A program made the position numbers and the translations under genes. The notes below the pieces were generated by a model. It was given only the letters and a program-made list of their open reading frames with translations, did not search any database and was not told where the DNA came from. From an uncultured Collinsella sp. (lineage in GTDB: Bacteria; Actinomycetota; Coriobacteriia; Coriobacteriales; Coriobacteriaceae): DNA of 6,858 nucleotides. Of this stretch, positions 1 to 6,334 are shown in pieces (the first letter of the stretch is position 1; each line of letters opens with the position of its first letter). The stretch lies in contig CAUBQN010000081.1 in assembly GCA_958438125.1 (NCBI GenBank), forward strand, positions 1 to 6,858, given 5' to 3'.

Positions 1-27
1 ACTCATTTAAGTCTGTCCCCAATGAGT
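1..27. repeat. Short palindrome with CTGTCCCC loop (REP-like)
   Basis: A 7-bp perfect inverted repeat (ACTCATT at 1-7, AATGAGT at 21-27) encloses a 13-nt loop that ends in CTGTCCCC, i.e. GGGGACAG on the other strand. It may extend left of the window. The same core sits in the loop of the palindrome at 3872-3906 and, with changes, in the arms of the element at 6405-6600. That recurrence, more than the modest stem, is why it is listed. Assignment to a REP-type family is inference. Confidence 0.4.
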
Positions 28-71
28 GGGTTAAAGGTTGCGGGTTCTTTACGGGAATGTAGTGTGGGCTG

Positions 72-97
72 CGGAAACGTGGTTCTTTCCGTACAAT
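72..97 (+). promoter_or_regulatory. Probable promoter with overlapping operator-like inverted repeat, upstream of the ABC transporter
   Basis: TACAAT at 92-97 matches the sigma-70-type -10 consensus at five of six positions and lies 35 bp before the first start codon. No good -35 hexamer is visible at the right spacing. Directly against the -10 is an interrupted palindrome, CGGAAA (72-77) and TTTCCG (86-91) with an 8-nt spacer, covering the -35/spacer zone. A regulator bound there would block or recruit polymerase. The regulator is unknown. The -10 is reasonably supported; the operator is a guess from position and symmetry. Confidence 0.4.
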
Positions 98-132
98 AGT
101 GCAACTCGTGTAAACGCAGGGAAGGGACATTC

Positions 133-864
133 ATGGCAGACATGATCGAGATCAAGCATCTCAACAAGTACTTTGGCGACCTGCATGTGCTCAAAGATAT
201 CAATCTCACCGTTAAGCGCGGCGAGAAGCTCGTAATGATCGGGCCTTCCGGCTCGGGTAAGTCGACGCTCATCCGTTGCGTCGATTATCTGGAGGAGCCC
301 ACGTCGGGCGAGGTCGTCATCGACGGTACGCCGCTCACCAAGAAGAATCACCTGGAGATGGCTCGTAAGTATAGTTCCATGGTGTTTCAGCAGTTCAACC
401 TGTATCCCAACATGACGGTGCTCGGCAACCTGACGCTCGCGCCCATCAAGCTGCAAAAGAAGAGCAAGGAGGAGGCGACCGAGATCGCCATCGCCGCACT
501 CAAGCGCGTCGGCATGGCTCATAAGGCCGGCGAGTATCCGCAGAATCTCTCGGGTGGTCAGCAACAGCGCATCGCCATCGCCCGTGCTCTGTGCACCAAG
601 CAGCCCATCATTCTGTTTGACGAGCCGACCTCGGCGCTCGACCCCGAGATGGTCCAGGAGGTTCTGGACGTTATGATTGAGCTCGCGCAGGAGGACATCA
701 CCATGATCTGCGTGACGCACGAGATGGGCTTTGCGCGCCAGGTGGCCGACCGCGTCATCTTTATGGAGGACGGCCGCATTCTGGAGGAGGGCACGCCCGA
801 GCACTTCTTCGATAACCCCGAGAACCCGCGCTGCCGCGAGTTTCTGTCCAAGATTTTGCACTAG
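133..864 (+). CDS. glnQ: Polar amino acid ABC transporter, ATP-binding protein (GlnQ/GluA type)
   Basis: A 243-aa cytoplasmic ATPase that would power import of a polar amino acid (glutamine, glutamate or aspartate class). All ABC signature elements are present in order: Walker A GPSGSGKST at residues 37-45, Q-loop around Q86-Q87 in FQQFNL, signature LSGGQQQR at 139-146, Walker B ILFDEP at 160-165, D-loop SALD at 167-170, and switch histidine H196. Its length is normal for the HisP/GlnQ family (about 240 aa), and its closing region (EEGTPEHFFDNPENPR) is typical of that family. The start at 133 has a purine-rich ribosome binding site (AGGGAAGGG, 118-126) 6 nt upstream; Met4 is an alternative without as good a site. 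It is first in a four-gene operon whose order matches Bacillus glnQHMP and Corynebacterium gluABCD. The exact substrate cannot be read from the ATPase. Confidence 0.95.
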   Translation: MADMIEIKHLNKYFGDLHVLKDINLTVKRGEKLVMIGPSGSGKSTLIRCVDYLEEPTSGEVVIDGTPLTKKNHLEMARKYSSMVFQQFNLYPNMTVLGNLTLAPIKLQKKSKEEATEIAIAALKRVGMAHKAGEYPQNLSGGQQQRIAIARALCTKQPIILFDEPTSALDPEMVQEVLDVMIELAQEDITMICVTHEMGFARQVADRVIFMEDGRILEEGTPEHFFDNPENPRCREFLSKILH

Positions 865-872
865 GCGCGGTG

Positions 873-1748
873 ATGGACATGACGGATATGACGAGGGCGG
901 CCGTGTCGCGCCGTCACTTTTTGAAGCTGGCGGGCGCCGGTATGCTTGCGCTGACGGGGACCGCGCTTACCGGTTGCGGCGCCTCCACCAGCGGCGAGGG
1001 CTCCGACAAGGGGTCCAAGCTTGCGGCCATCAAGTCGCGTGGCCATCTGAATGCCGGCGTTAAGAAGGATGTTCCCGGCTATGGCTATTACGACACCGCC
1101 AAGGGCCGCTTTGAGGGTATGGAAGTCGATTTGTGCTACCAGATCGCCGCTGCCGTCTTTGGCGTGAGCTACAAGGAGGCCCGCGCCCAGGAGCTTGTCG
1201 AGTTTACCGACGTAACGCCCAAGACGCGCGGCCCGCTGATCGATAACGGCCAACTTGACGTGGTCGCGGCGACCTACACTATCACCGACGAGCGCAAGAA
1301 GAGCTGGGATTTCTCGACGCCGTACCGCACCGACTACGTGGGACTCATGGTCAAGAAGCGTTCGGGTTTTACCTCGATTGAGGACCTGGACGGCAAGATC
1401 ATCGGCGTGAGCCAGGGTGCTACCACGCAGGGCCTGATCGAGCAGATGATCAAGGACAACGGCTTTAGCTGCAAGCCCGAGTTTAGGGCCTTTAGCGGCT
1501 ACCCCATCATCAAGAGTTCGCTCGACGCCGGCAATATCGACGTCTTTGCCATGGACCGCTCAACGCTGGCCGGCTATATGAACGAGACCGTTGAGTTGCT
1601 GCAGCCCGAGGTCAAGTTTGGCGAGCAGGGCTACGGCGTGGCGACCAAGAAGGGCTGCGACCTTTCGGCCGTGGTCGATCAGGTGATTTGCGATCGCCTG
1701 GCCGACGGCTGGCTCGACCAAGAGGTCAAGACCTGGGGCCTTGTATAG
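873..1748 (+). CDS. Polar amino acid ABC transporter, substrate-binding lipoprotein with Tat-type signal
   Basis: Extracytoplasmic binding protein of the SBP_bac_3 family, 291 aa from ATG 873. It has a twin-arginine motif SRRHFLK (residues 12-18), a short hydrophobic stretch and a lipobox LTGC with C35 as the probable lipidated cysteine, so it is predicted to be exported folded and anchored to the outer face of the membrane. A Ser/Gly-rich linker follows, then the two-lobe domain. Family hallmarks include GVKKDVPGYGYYD near 62-74, FEGMEVDL near 80-87, and TPKTRGP with R119, the usual ligand alpha-carboxylate arginine. FAMDRSTLAGY (225-235) contains D228, usually contacting the alpha-amino group. 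These features resemble GluB/PEB1/GlnH proteins (glutamate, aspartate, glutamine). The start is uncertain: GTG 870, ATG 873, 879 and 888 are all in frame, and only a weak AGG at 863-865 precedes them. It follows the ATPase gene by 8 nt. Confidence 0.93.
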   Translation: MDMTDMTRAAVSRRHFLKLAGAGMLALTGTALTGCGASTSGEGSDKGSKLAAIKSRGHLNAGVKKDVPGYGYYDTAKGRFEGMEVDLCYQIAAAVFGVSYKEARAQELVEFTDVTPKTRGPLIDNGQLDVVAATYTITDERKKSWDFSTPYRTDYVGLMVKKRSGFTSIEDLDGKIIGVSQGATTQGLIEQMIKDNGFSCKPEFRAFSGYPIIKSSLDAGNIDVFAMDRSTLAGYMNETVELLQPEVKFGEQGYGVATKKGCDLSAVVDQVICDRLADGWLDQEVKTWGLV

Positions 1749-1760
1749 GCGCATCGTCCA

Positions 1761-1767
1761 AGGAAGG
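1761..1767 (+). promoter_or_regulatory. Ribosome binding site that fixes the first permease start
   Basis: AGGAAGG lies 6 nt before ATG 1774, an ideal spacing. It supports this ATG over the in-frame TTG at 1741, which overlaps the preceding gene and would add 11 residues with no family equivalent. Confidence 0.75.
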
Positions 1768-1773
1768 AATCAA

Positions 1774-2520
1774 ATGCTCGAAGGATTATTTGACGCCGAC
1801 CGTTGGTCGACGACATTTCAAAACATGGGGCCCTTCTGGGAGGGCTTTGGCGTGACGCTGCAGGTGGTCGTTGCCGGCCTGTTGCTGTCTCTGGTACTGG
1901 GCACGCTGCTGGGTGTGTTCTCTACCACCCGTTCGCGTGTGCTGCGTGCCATAAGCCGCGTGTACGTGGAGTTTTACCAGAACACCCCGTTGCCCGTGCA
2001 GGTGCTCTTTATGTATATGGCCGGACCGCAGTTTTTGCAGGCCATAACCGGTGCCGACCAGCCGGTGCGCATCGCGCCGTTCGTGCTGGGCTTCTTGGGC
2101 GTGGGCCTGTATCATGCGGCCTACATTTCGGAGGTCATCCGCACCGGTATCGAGGCGGTCCCGCGCGGTCAGATGGAGGCGGCCCAAAGCCAGGGCTTCA
2201 CCCGTGCGCAGGCATACTGGTACATCGTGCTGCCCCAGACGTTCAAGATCATTTTGCCGCCGCTGTGTAACCAGGCGCTCAACCTGGTCAAGAACACGTC
2301 GGTGCTGGCGCTTGTGGCCGGCGGCGACCTTATGTACCGTTCCGACAACTTTGTGAGTCTGTACGGTTACCTGCAGGGATACATCGTCTGCTGCCTTATG
2401 TACTTCATCATCTGCTTTCCGCTCGCCATGCTGGTGCAGTGGCTCGAGCGCCGCTCAAAGGAGCGTCCGCGCGGCGTGAGCCTGGCCGAGCTGGGGCTCG
2501 ACAACGTAGAGGAGGCCTAG
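1774..2520 (+). CDS. Polar amino acid ABC transporter, permease (first of two, HisM/GlnP family)
   Basis: A 248-aa integral membrane protein forming half of the importer channel. The EAA loop that docks on the ATPase is clear: EAAQSQGF begins at residue 135 and ends in VLPQ at 152-155. Probable membrane spans are near 25-49, 73-90, 100-120, 172-187 and 203-225, the usual five-helix layout of the His/Glu/Gln permease family. The motif YVEFYQNTPLPVQ (64-76) is the conserved R/Q-x-TPLxVQ segment of this family. The C-terminal tail (about 226-248) is charged and probably cytoplasmic. It lies 25 nt after the binding-protein gene, and its end carries the ribosome binding site of the next permease. 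By order it corresponds to glnM/gluC, but its sequence alone does not tell which of the two permeases it is orthologous to. Confidence 0.93.
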   Translation: MLEGLFDADRWSTTFQNMGPFWEGFGVTLQVVVAGLLLSLVLGTLLGVFSTTRSRVLRAISRVYVEFYQNTPLPVQVLFMYMAGPQFLQAITGADQPVRIAPFVLGFLGVGLYHAAYISEVIRTGIEAVPRGQMEAAQSQGFTRAQAYWYIVLPQTFKIILPPLCNQALNLVKNTSVLALVAGGDLMYRSDNFVSLYGYLQGYIVCCLMYFIICFPLAMLVQWLERRSKERPRGVSLAELGLDNVEEA

Positions 2521-2523
2521 CGC

Positions 2524-3162
2524 ATGGAAATCTTCAACGCGACCAACCTGCTCTACATTTGGGGCGGCTTTGTTAAGACGATCGAGATCTCGGCGCTGTC
2601 GATCTTTTTCTCGCTCATCTTTGGCACGGTGCTGGCGCTCGTTAAAAGCTATGCGCCCCGCCCGTTCCGTATTTTGGTGAGCGCCTATATCGAGCTGTTC
2701 CGCTGCACGCCGAACCTGCTGTGGATCCTGTTTATCTACTTTACGGTGCAGGGTTTGGACATTGTGATTTCGACCATTGCCTTTACGCTGTTTACCAGCG
2801 CTGTTATGGCCGAGATTGTGCGCGGCGGCCTCAACTCGATTCCGCGCGGCCAGTTTGAGGCAGCGCAGAGCCAGGGCTTCGGCTTCTTTGCCACCATGCG
2901 CTACATCATTCTGCCGCAGACGTTTAAGACGATCATTCCGGCGCTGTTTAGCCAGTGCACGACCGTCATCAAGGACAGCTCGTATCTTTCGGGTATTAAC
3001 GTGGCCGAGCTCATGTACACGGCAAATGTCGTGATGGCCCACGCGATCGACCTGTCGCAGGTGCTTATGCTCTACGGCCTGGTGTTTGCGATGTACTTTG
3101 TGCTCAACTTTGGTATCTCGCTGCTGGTGAGGGCATATCAACGTCGCATCGTGGCCGCATAG
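2524..3162 (+). CDS. Polar amino acid ABC transporter, permease (second of two, HisM/GlnP family)
   Basis: A 212-aa membrane protein, the second channel half, presumably heterodimerising with its neighbour. The EAA loop is EAAQSQGF from residue 112, ending IILPQ at 128-132. Upstream is YIELFRCTPNLLWILF (55-70), the family's conserved TP-containing segment. Probable spans are near 15-40, 62-78, 80-98, 150-166 and 180-203. Its EAA loop shares the EAAQSQGF octapeptide with the first permease, so the two are paralogues. It starts 3 nt after the preceding stop, with its ribosome binding site (AGAGGAGG, 2508-2515) inside the upstream gene, which suggests coupled translation. It is shorter than the first permease mainly because it lacks the charged C-terminal tail. 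It is the last gene of the transporter operon; a hairpin follows 26 nt downstream. Confidence 0.93.
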   Translation: MEIFNATNLLYIWGGFVKTIEISALSIFFSLIFGTVLALVKSYAPRPFRILVSAYIELFRCTPNLLWILFIYFTVQGLDIVISTIAFTLFTSAVMAEIVRGGLNSIPRGQFEAAQSQGFGFFATMRYIILPQTFKTIIPALFSQCTTVIKDSSYLSGINVAELMYTANVVMAHAIDLSQVLMLYGLVFAMYFVLNFGISLLVRAYQRRIVAA

Positions 3163-3187
3163 CCTGGCTTTCCCTGGTACGCTATCG

Positions 3188-3218
3188 TGAGAAAAGGCGA
3201 TAGACAGCCTTTTTCTCA
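3188..3218 (+). terminator. Hairpin after the transporter operon, possible terminator or leader structure
   Basis: TGAGAAAAGGC (3188-3198) pairs with GCCTTTTTCTCA (3207-3218) with one bulged T and an 8-nt loop. The stem is only partly G/C and there is no T-run after it, so it is not a textbook intrinsic terminator, although the 3' arm itself is T-rich. It ends 20 nt before the start codon of the next gene, so it could instead lie in that gene's leader. Termination of the ABC operon is the simplest reading. Confidence 0.5.
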
Positions 3219-3238
3219 TCTGTTAGAAAGGAATCGCG

Positions 3239-3862
3239 ATGAGCGATCTGGAGAACAAGAAGAGTCCTGTGGTCATTACCATCGCGCGCGACTTTGGTGC
3301 CGAGGGCCACGAGATTGGCCGTATCCTTGCCGATGAGCTGGGGATTCCGCTGTACGATAACGAGTTGCTGGTGCGTGCGTCGCTGCGCGCGGGCGAGTCG
3401 CTCGACAAGATGGCTGCCTACGACGAGCGCCTGGCCGTGGAGAATATGGCGTTTCTGCCCGACCGCTACGATGCGCGTTCGTACTCGGACAAGTTGTTCC
3501 AAAAGATGAGCCAGGTGATTTTGGATCTGGGCGAGACCGAGAGCTGCATTATCGAAGGCCGTCTGTCCGATTACCTGCTGCGCAGCAACCCCAATCACAT
3601 TGCCGTGCTGGTGACCGCACCCTTTGAGGACCGCGTCGAGATCGTGCGCAAAAAGCGCGGCCTCAACAAAAAGAAGGGCGCCAAGCTGGTCAAGCAGCAG
3701 CAGAAGGCGCGCGAGGCGTTCTATAAGCGCTACAGTGCCGGAAAGTGGAAGATGACGAGCGGCAAGGACATCGTCGTCAACCGCGCCAAGCTGGGTCGCG
3801 AGGGTTGCAAGGATGTCATCGCCGCAGCCTACCGCTACAAAGTGGCGCAGCTCGAAGGCTAG
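3239..3862 (+). CDS. Cytidylate kinase-like family protein (P-loop, Cytidylate_kin2 type)
   Basis: A 207-aa cytoplasmic protein resembling the cytidylate-kinase-like family found in many anaerobes. Its N-terminus (VVITIARDFGAEGHEIGRIL, 11-30) matches the family pattern I/T-x-x-R-x-F-G-x-x-G-x-E-I-G, followed by LADELGIPLYDNELL. A central CIIEGRLSDYLLR (103-115) matches the conserved C-x-I-x-GR-x-x-DY segment. A basic helix (about 142-168) with KAREAFYKRYSAGKW corresponds to the lid-like R-x-x-Y-x-x-Y-x-x-x-x-W region. Members are usually annotated by resemblance to cytidylate kinase, and few if any are biochemically proven, so CMP phosphorylation should not be assumed. The glycine loop here is GAEGHEIG (20-27), where the family usually has GSGGREIG. 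The start has AGAAAGGA (3225-3232) 6 nt upstream. It is separated from the transporter by 76 nt with a hairpin and probably has its own transcript. Confidence 0.83.
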   Translation: MSDLENKKSPVVITIARDFGAEGHEIGRILADELGIPLYDNELLVRASLRAGESLDKMAAYDERLAVENMAFLPDRYDARSYSDKLFQKMSQVILDLGETESCIIEGRLSDYLLRSNPNHIAVLVTAPFEDRVEIVRKKRGLNKKKGAKLVKQQQKAREAFYKRYSAGKWKMTSGKDIVVNRAKLGREGCKDVIAAAYRYKVAQLEG

Positions 3863-3871
3863 CCGATCAAA

Positions 3872-3906
3872 ACCACCGCAAAGGGGACAGGCACCTTTGT
3901 GGTGGT
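3872..3906. repeat. Palindromic element with GGGGACAGG core (REP-like)
   Basis: A 13-bp stem (3872-3884 with 3894-3906, one G-U pair) closes a 9-nt loop, GGACAGGCA. Arms contain CCACCGCAAAGG and CCTTTGTGGTGG. It begins 9 nt after the kinase-like stop codon and has no T-run, so it is not simply a terminator; a separate, better terminator follows at 3923-3961. The GGGGACAGG core recurs at 1-27 and 6405-6600. GGGGACAG palindromes are, from memory, associated with REP elements mobilised by Y1-type (RAYT) transposases; none is encoded in this window. Confidence 0.6.
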
Positions 3907-3922
3907 CGGTCGACCGGCATAG

Positions 3923-3961
3923 AAAAAAGTCCCCGCCGGGCGTGTGCTCGACGGGGACTTT
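3923..3961. terminator. Bidirectional intrinsic terminator between convergent genes
   Basis: AAAGTCCCCG (3926-3935) pairs perfectly with CGGGGACTTT (3952-3961). The interior also pairs, CGGGC (3937-3941) with GCTCG (3946-3950) around a GTGT tetraloop, giving a stem of 15 pairs with one C-A mismatch. A run of six A (3923-3928) gives a U-tract for transcripts from the right, and the terminal TTT gives a weaker one for transcripts from the left. It serves both the kinase-like gene (+) and the oxidoreductase operon (-), which converge here. Confidence 0.85.
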
Positions 3962-3989
3962 GCCGTTTGGTGGCTAGTGCTGTAGGTGA

Positions 3990-5399
3990 TTACTCGCCCA
4001 GCAGGCTCTTGGTGATGGAAGCGGCGGCCTTCTTGCCGGCGCCCATCGCCAGAATGACCGTAGCGGCACCGGTGACGATGTCGCCGCCGGCCCAGATGCG
4101 GGGATCGGTGGTCTGGCCGGTCTCCTCGTCAGCGACGATGTAGCCCCACTTGTTGAGCTCCATCTTGCCGCCGATCTTGGCAGCGAAGGGGTTGGCGTTG
4201 GTGCCGATAGCCGAGATCGCGACGTCGCAGGGGATCTCCTCGATGGCGCCCTCGATGGGCACCGGACGACGGCGGCCGGACTCGTCGGGCTCGCCGAGCT
4301 CCATCTTCTGGACCTTGACGGCGCACACGGAGCCGTCCTCGCCAGCGACAAACTCGAGCGGGGAGACGAGCGGCAGAACCTCGACGCCCTCGGCCTTGGC
4401 ATGGTGCAGCTCGGCACGACGGCAGGGCATCTCGTCTTCGGTACGACGGTAGGCGATGATGGCGTGCTCGGCGCCCAGGCGCTTGGCGGTACGGACGGCA
4501 TCCATAGCCACGTTGCCGCCACCAAAGACGACGACGTTCTTGCCGTGCTTGGTGGGGGTGTCGTACTCGGGGAACTTGTTGGCCTTCATCAGGTTCACGC
4601 GGGTGAGGTACTCGTTCGCGAAGAAGACGTTGGGCAGGTTCTCGCCGGGGACATTGAGGAACTTGGGCAGGCCAGCGCCGGTCGCCACGTAGATGGCGTC
4701 GAAGCCCTGCTCGAACAGCTCCTCGGCCGTGGCCATGTTGCCCACGACGGAGTTGTACTCAAACTTGACGCCCATGTCCTCCAAGCCGTCAATCTCGCGC
4801 TTGACGACCGCCTTGGGCAGGCGGAACTCGGGGATGCCGTAGACCAGCACGCCGCCGCCGGTGAAGAAGGCCTCGAAGACGGTAACGTCAAAGCCGTTGC
4901 GGGCGAGCTCGCCAGCGCAGGTGATGCCGGACGGGCCGGAGCCGACGACGGCGACCTTCTTGCCGTTCTTGGGGGCCATCTTGGGCGTGGAGGCGAGCTC
5001 GGGGCGGTCACCCAGGAAGCGCTCGAGCTGGCCGATGGCCACGGGCTCGGACTTCTTGCCACGGATGCACTTGCCCTCGCACTGGTTCTCCTGCGGGCAG
5101 ACGCGGCCGCAGATGGCGGGAAGCATGGAGTCCTCGCGGATGGTATCGAGAGCGCCGCCGAAGTCCTTCGCGCGAATCTGCTCGATAAAGCGGGGGATGT
5201 TGATGTTGACGGGGCAGCCCTCAACACAGAACGGCTTCTTGCAGTTGAGGCAGCGCTCGGCCTCGGCCAGCGCCATCTCCTCGGTGAAGCCCTTGTCGAC
5301 GGGGCGGAAGTCGCAGGCGCGCTCGGCAGCCGGCTCCTCGTTATCGGGGGTGCGGGGCGACTTCATATCGGCAACGAAACGACCGTTAACTAGTGGCAT
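3990..5399 (-). CDS. gltA: NADPH-dependent glutamate synthase-like flavoprotein, probable NfnB (large subunit of ferredoxin:NADP+ oxidoreductase)
   Basis: A 469-aa cytoplasmic iron-sulfur flavoprotein of the GltD family. An N-terminal Fer4_20-type domain holds two cysteine sets, C50-x2-C53-x4-C58-x3-C62 and C97-x3-C101-x5-C107-x3-C111, for two [4Fe-4S] clusters. E126 in IGQLERF lies where, from memory, NfnB uses a glutamate and dihydropyrimidine dehydrogenase a glutamine as cluster ligand. The FAD site is VVGSGPSGIT (151-160), the NADP site VVVFGGGNVAMD (289-300), and the closing FAD motif is AGGDIVTGAA (437-446). Proteins like this are annotated as homotetrameric glutamate synthase GltA. No large GltB-type glutamine amidotransferase subunit is encoded here, and the partner is the NfnA/SudB-like gene upstream, so electron-bifurcating NADP reduction from NADH plus reduced ferredoxin is the likelier role. 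The start codon overlaps the upstream gene by 10 bp, with GAGGA at 5412-5416 as ribosome binding site. The stop is TAA. Confidence 0.92.
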   Translation of the reverse strand: MPLVNGRFVADMKSPRTPDNEEPAAERACDFRPVDKGFTEEMALAEAERCLNCKKPFCVEGCPVNINIPRFIEQIRAKDFGGALDTIREDSMLPAICGRVCPQENQCEGKCIRGKKSEPVAIGQLERFLGDRPELASTPKMAPKNGKKVAVVGSGPSGITCAGELARNGFDVTVFEAFFTGGGVLVYGIPEFRLPKAVVKREIDGLEDMGVKFEYNSVVGNMATAEELFEQGFDAIYVATGAGLPKFLNVPGENLPNVFFANEYLTRVNLMKANKFPEYDTPTKHGKNVVVFGGGNVAMDAVRTAKRLGAEHAIIAYRRTEDEMPCRRAELHHAKAEGVEVLPLVSPLEFVAGEDGSVCAVKVQKMELGEPDESGRRRPVPIEGAIEEIPCDVAISAIGTNANPFAAKIGGKMELNKWGYIVADEETGQTTDPRIWAGGDIVTGAATVILAMGAGKKAAASITKSLLGE

Positions 5400-6229
5400 G
5401 CGCAGCTCTTTTCCTCATAGGCCTTGAGGGACTCGCCCTCTTCGGAACGGTAAGCGGCCTGGCGGGCACGAAGGTCATCCCAGTCGACCAGGGTGGCATC
5501 GAAGTCGGGGCCGTCGACGCAAGCGAACTTGGTCACGCCGCCCACCTCGACGCGGCAGCAGCCGCACATGCCGGTGCCGTCAACCATGATGGGGTTGAGC
5601 GACGCGGTGATGGGGGTGTCGTACTTCTGGGCGGTGAGGGTCGAGAACTTCATCATCGGAACGGGACCGACGCAGAAGACCTGGCTCACGGCCTTGTCCT
5701 GCAGCAGGCGCTCCAGCGGAGCGGTGACAACGCCCTGCTCGCCGTAGGAGCCGTCATCGGTGGTGATATGGATGTGGTCCTCGTCGAGGAGCTCGCGGAA
5801 CTGGTCCTCCATGAGCAGGAGGTCCTTGGTGCGGGCGCCCATGATGGCGTGGACCTCGTGGCCGGTCTCGACCAGGTGCTTAGCGACCGGGAAGGCAATT
5901 GCCAGGCCAACGCCGCCGCCAATGACGGCGCAGGGGCCCTCGGCCATCTCGGTGGGAACGCCCAGCGGGCCCACGACGTCGCGCAGCGACTCGCCGGCCT
6001 CGTAAGTGGAAAGCATCTCGGTGGTCTTGCCGATCACCATGAAGATGAACTCGACCCAGCCCTCGTCACCGTTCCAGCCAGCTAGGGTAAACGGGACGCG
6101 CTCGCCCGTCTCGTTGGCGCGAACCATGAGGAACTGTCCAGCGTGCGCATGCTTGGCGATTGCAGGCGCCTCGATGCGGAACTTGAACACCTTCTCCGAG
6201 AACTGCGTCTTCTCCAGGATCTTATACAT
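5390..6229 (-). CDS. Sulfide/dihydroorotate dehydrogenase-like FAD/NAD-binding protein, probable NfnA (small subunit)
   Basis: A 279-aa ferredoxin-reductase-fold protein, the presumed partner of the GltA/NfnB-like protein. The N-terminal beta-barrel binds FAD: RVPFTLA (44-50) is the R-x-P-[FIY]-[ST] flavin motif. The NAD domain begins with AVIGGGVGLA (101-110), and VFCVGPVPMM (184-193) is the usual C-G-P-x-x-M segment. The C-terminal cluster motif DGTGMCGCCRV (218-226 plus) and a later C237 supply a [2Fe-2S] site from C222, C224 or C225, and C237. From memory, NfnA uses three cysteines and one aspartate, so D218 is a candidate ligand. Relatives are PyrK and SudB; no pyrD is adjacent, which argues against PyrK. 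In NfnAB this subunit takes electrons from NADH. The start at 6229 follows AGAGGGG (6234-6240). The protein ends in an unusual Cys/His tail, SCACH. It is the first gene of a two-gene operon, with a 10-bp overlap into the next. Confidence 0.9.
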   Translation of the reverse strand: MYKILEKTQFSEKVFKFRIEAPAIAKHAHAGQFLMVRANETGERVPFTLAGWNGDEGWVEFIFMVIGKTTEMLSTYEAGESLRDVVGPLGVPTEMAEGPCAVIGGGVGLAIAFPVAKHLVETGHEVHAIMGARTKDLLLMEDQFRELLDEDHIHITTDDGSYGEQGVVTAPLERLLQDKAVSQVFCVGPVPMMKFSTLTAQKYDTPITASLNPIMVDGTGMCGCCRVEVGGVTKFACVDGPDFDATLVDWDDLRARQAAYRSEEGESLKAYEEKSCACH

Positions 6230-6258
6230 AGAACCCCTCTCTTGTTAGGGCCGCCGAA

Positions 6259-6330
6259 CCGTGCCTCCACGGAAATGGACGGTAGCCCGAATAAAACCGT
6301 ACGCGCACAGGCGTTGTGCAGACATACGGT
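6259..6330 (-). promoter_or_regulatory. Structured leader before the nfnA-like gene, possible attenuator
   Basis: Read on the minus strand, three short complementary sets could form alternative structures. Hairpin A pairs ACCGTA (6330-6325) with TACGGT (6301-6296), containing an inner GCACA/TGTGC stem (6319-6315 and 6309-6305), and is followed by TTTATT, which resembles an intrinsic terminator. The 3' arm ACGGT (6300-6296) can instead pair with ACCGT at 6283-6279. Further on, CCGTG/CACGG (6272-6268 and 6263-6259) forms a small hairpin. Stems are only 5-6 bp, and the first arm may be partly lost depending on the true transcription start. No known riboswitch class is recognised. Conditional termination is inference. 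Confidence 0.35.
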
Positions 6331-6334
6331 GCAA

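Noticed and set aside
1741..1773. TTG start extending the first permease by 11 residues
   Set aside because: It overlaps the preceding stop and lacks a ribosome binding site, while ATG 1774 has AGGAAGG at ideal spacing and matches family length.
3907..3916. Perfect 10-bp palindrome CGGTCGACCG
   Set aside because: It is short, isolated between a repeat and a terminator, has no second copy in the window and no gene to regulate in a convergent gap; chance is sufficient.
4401..5393. 330-aa open frame on the + strand opposite the gltA-like gene (with others at 5393-6085, 2455-3219 and 49-861)
   Set aside because: These are antisense shadows of well-identified genes. They arise because strong G/C third-position bias removes stops from the complementary frame; they have low-complexity Ala/Leu/Gly/Asp composition and no recognisable motif.
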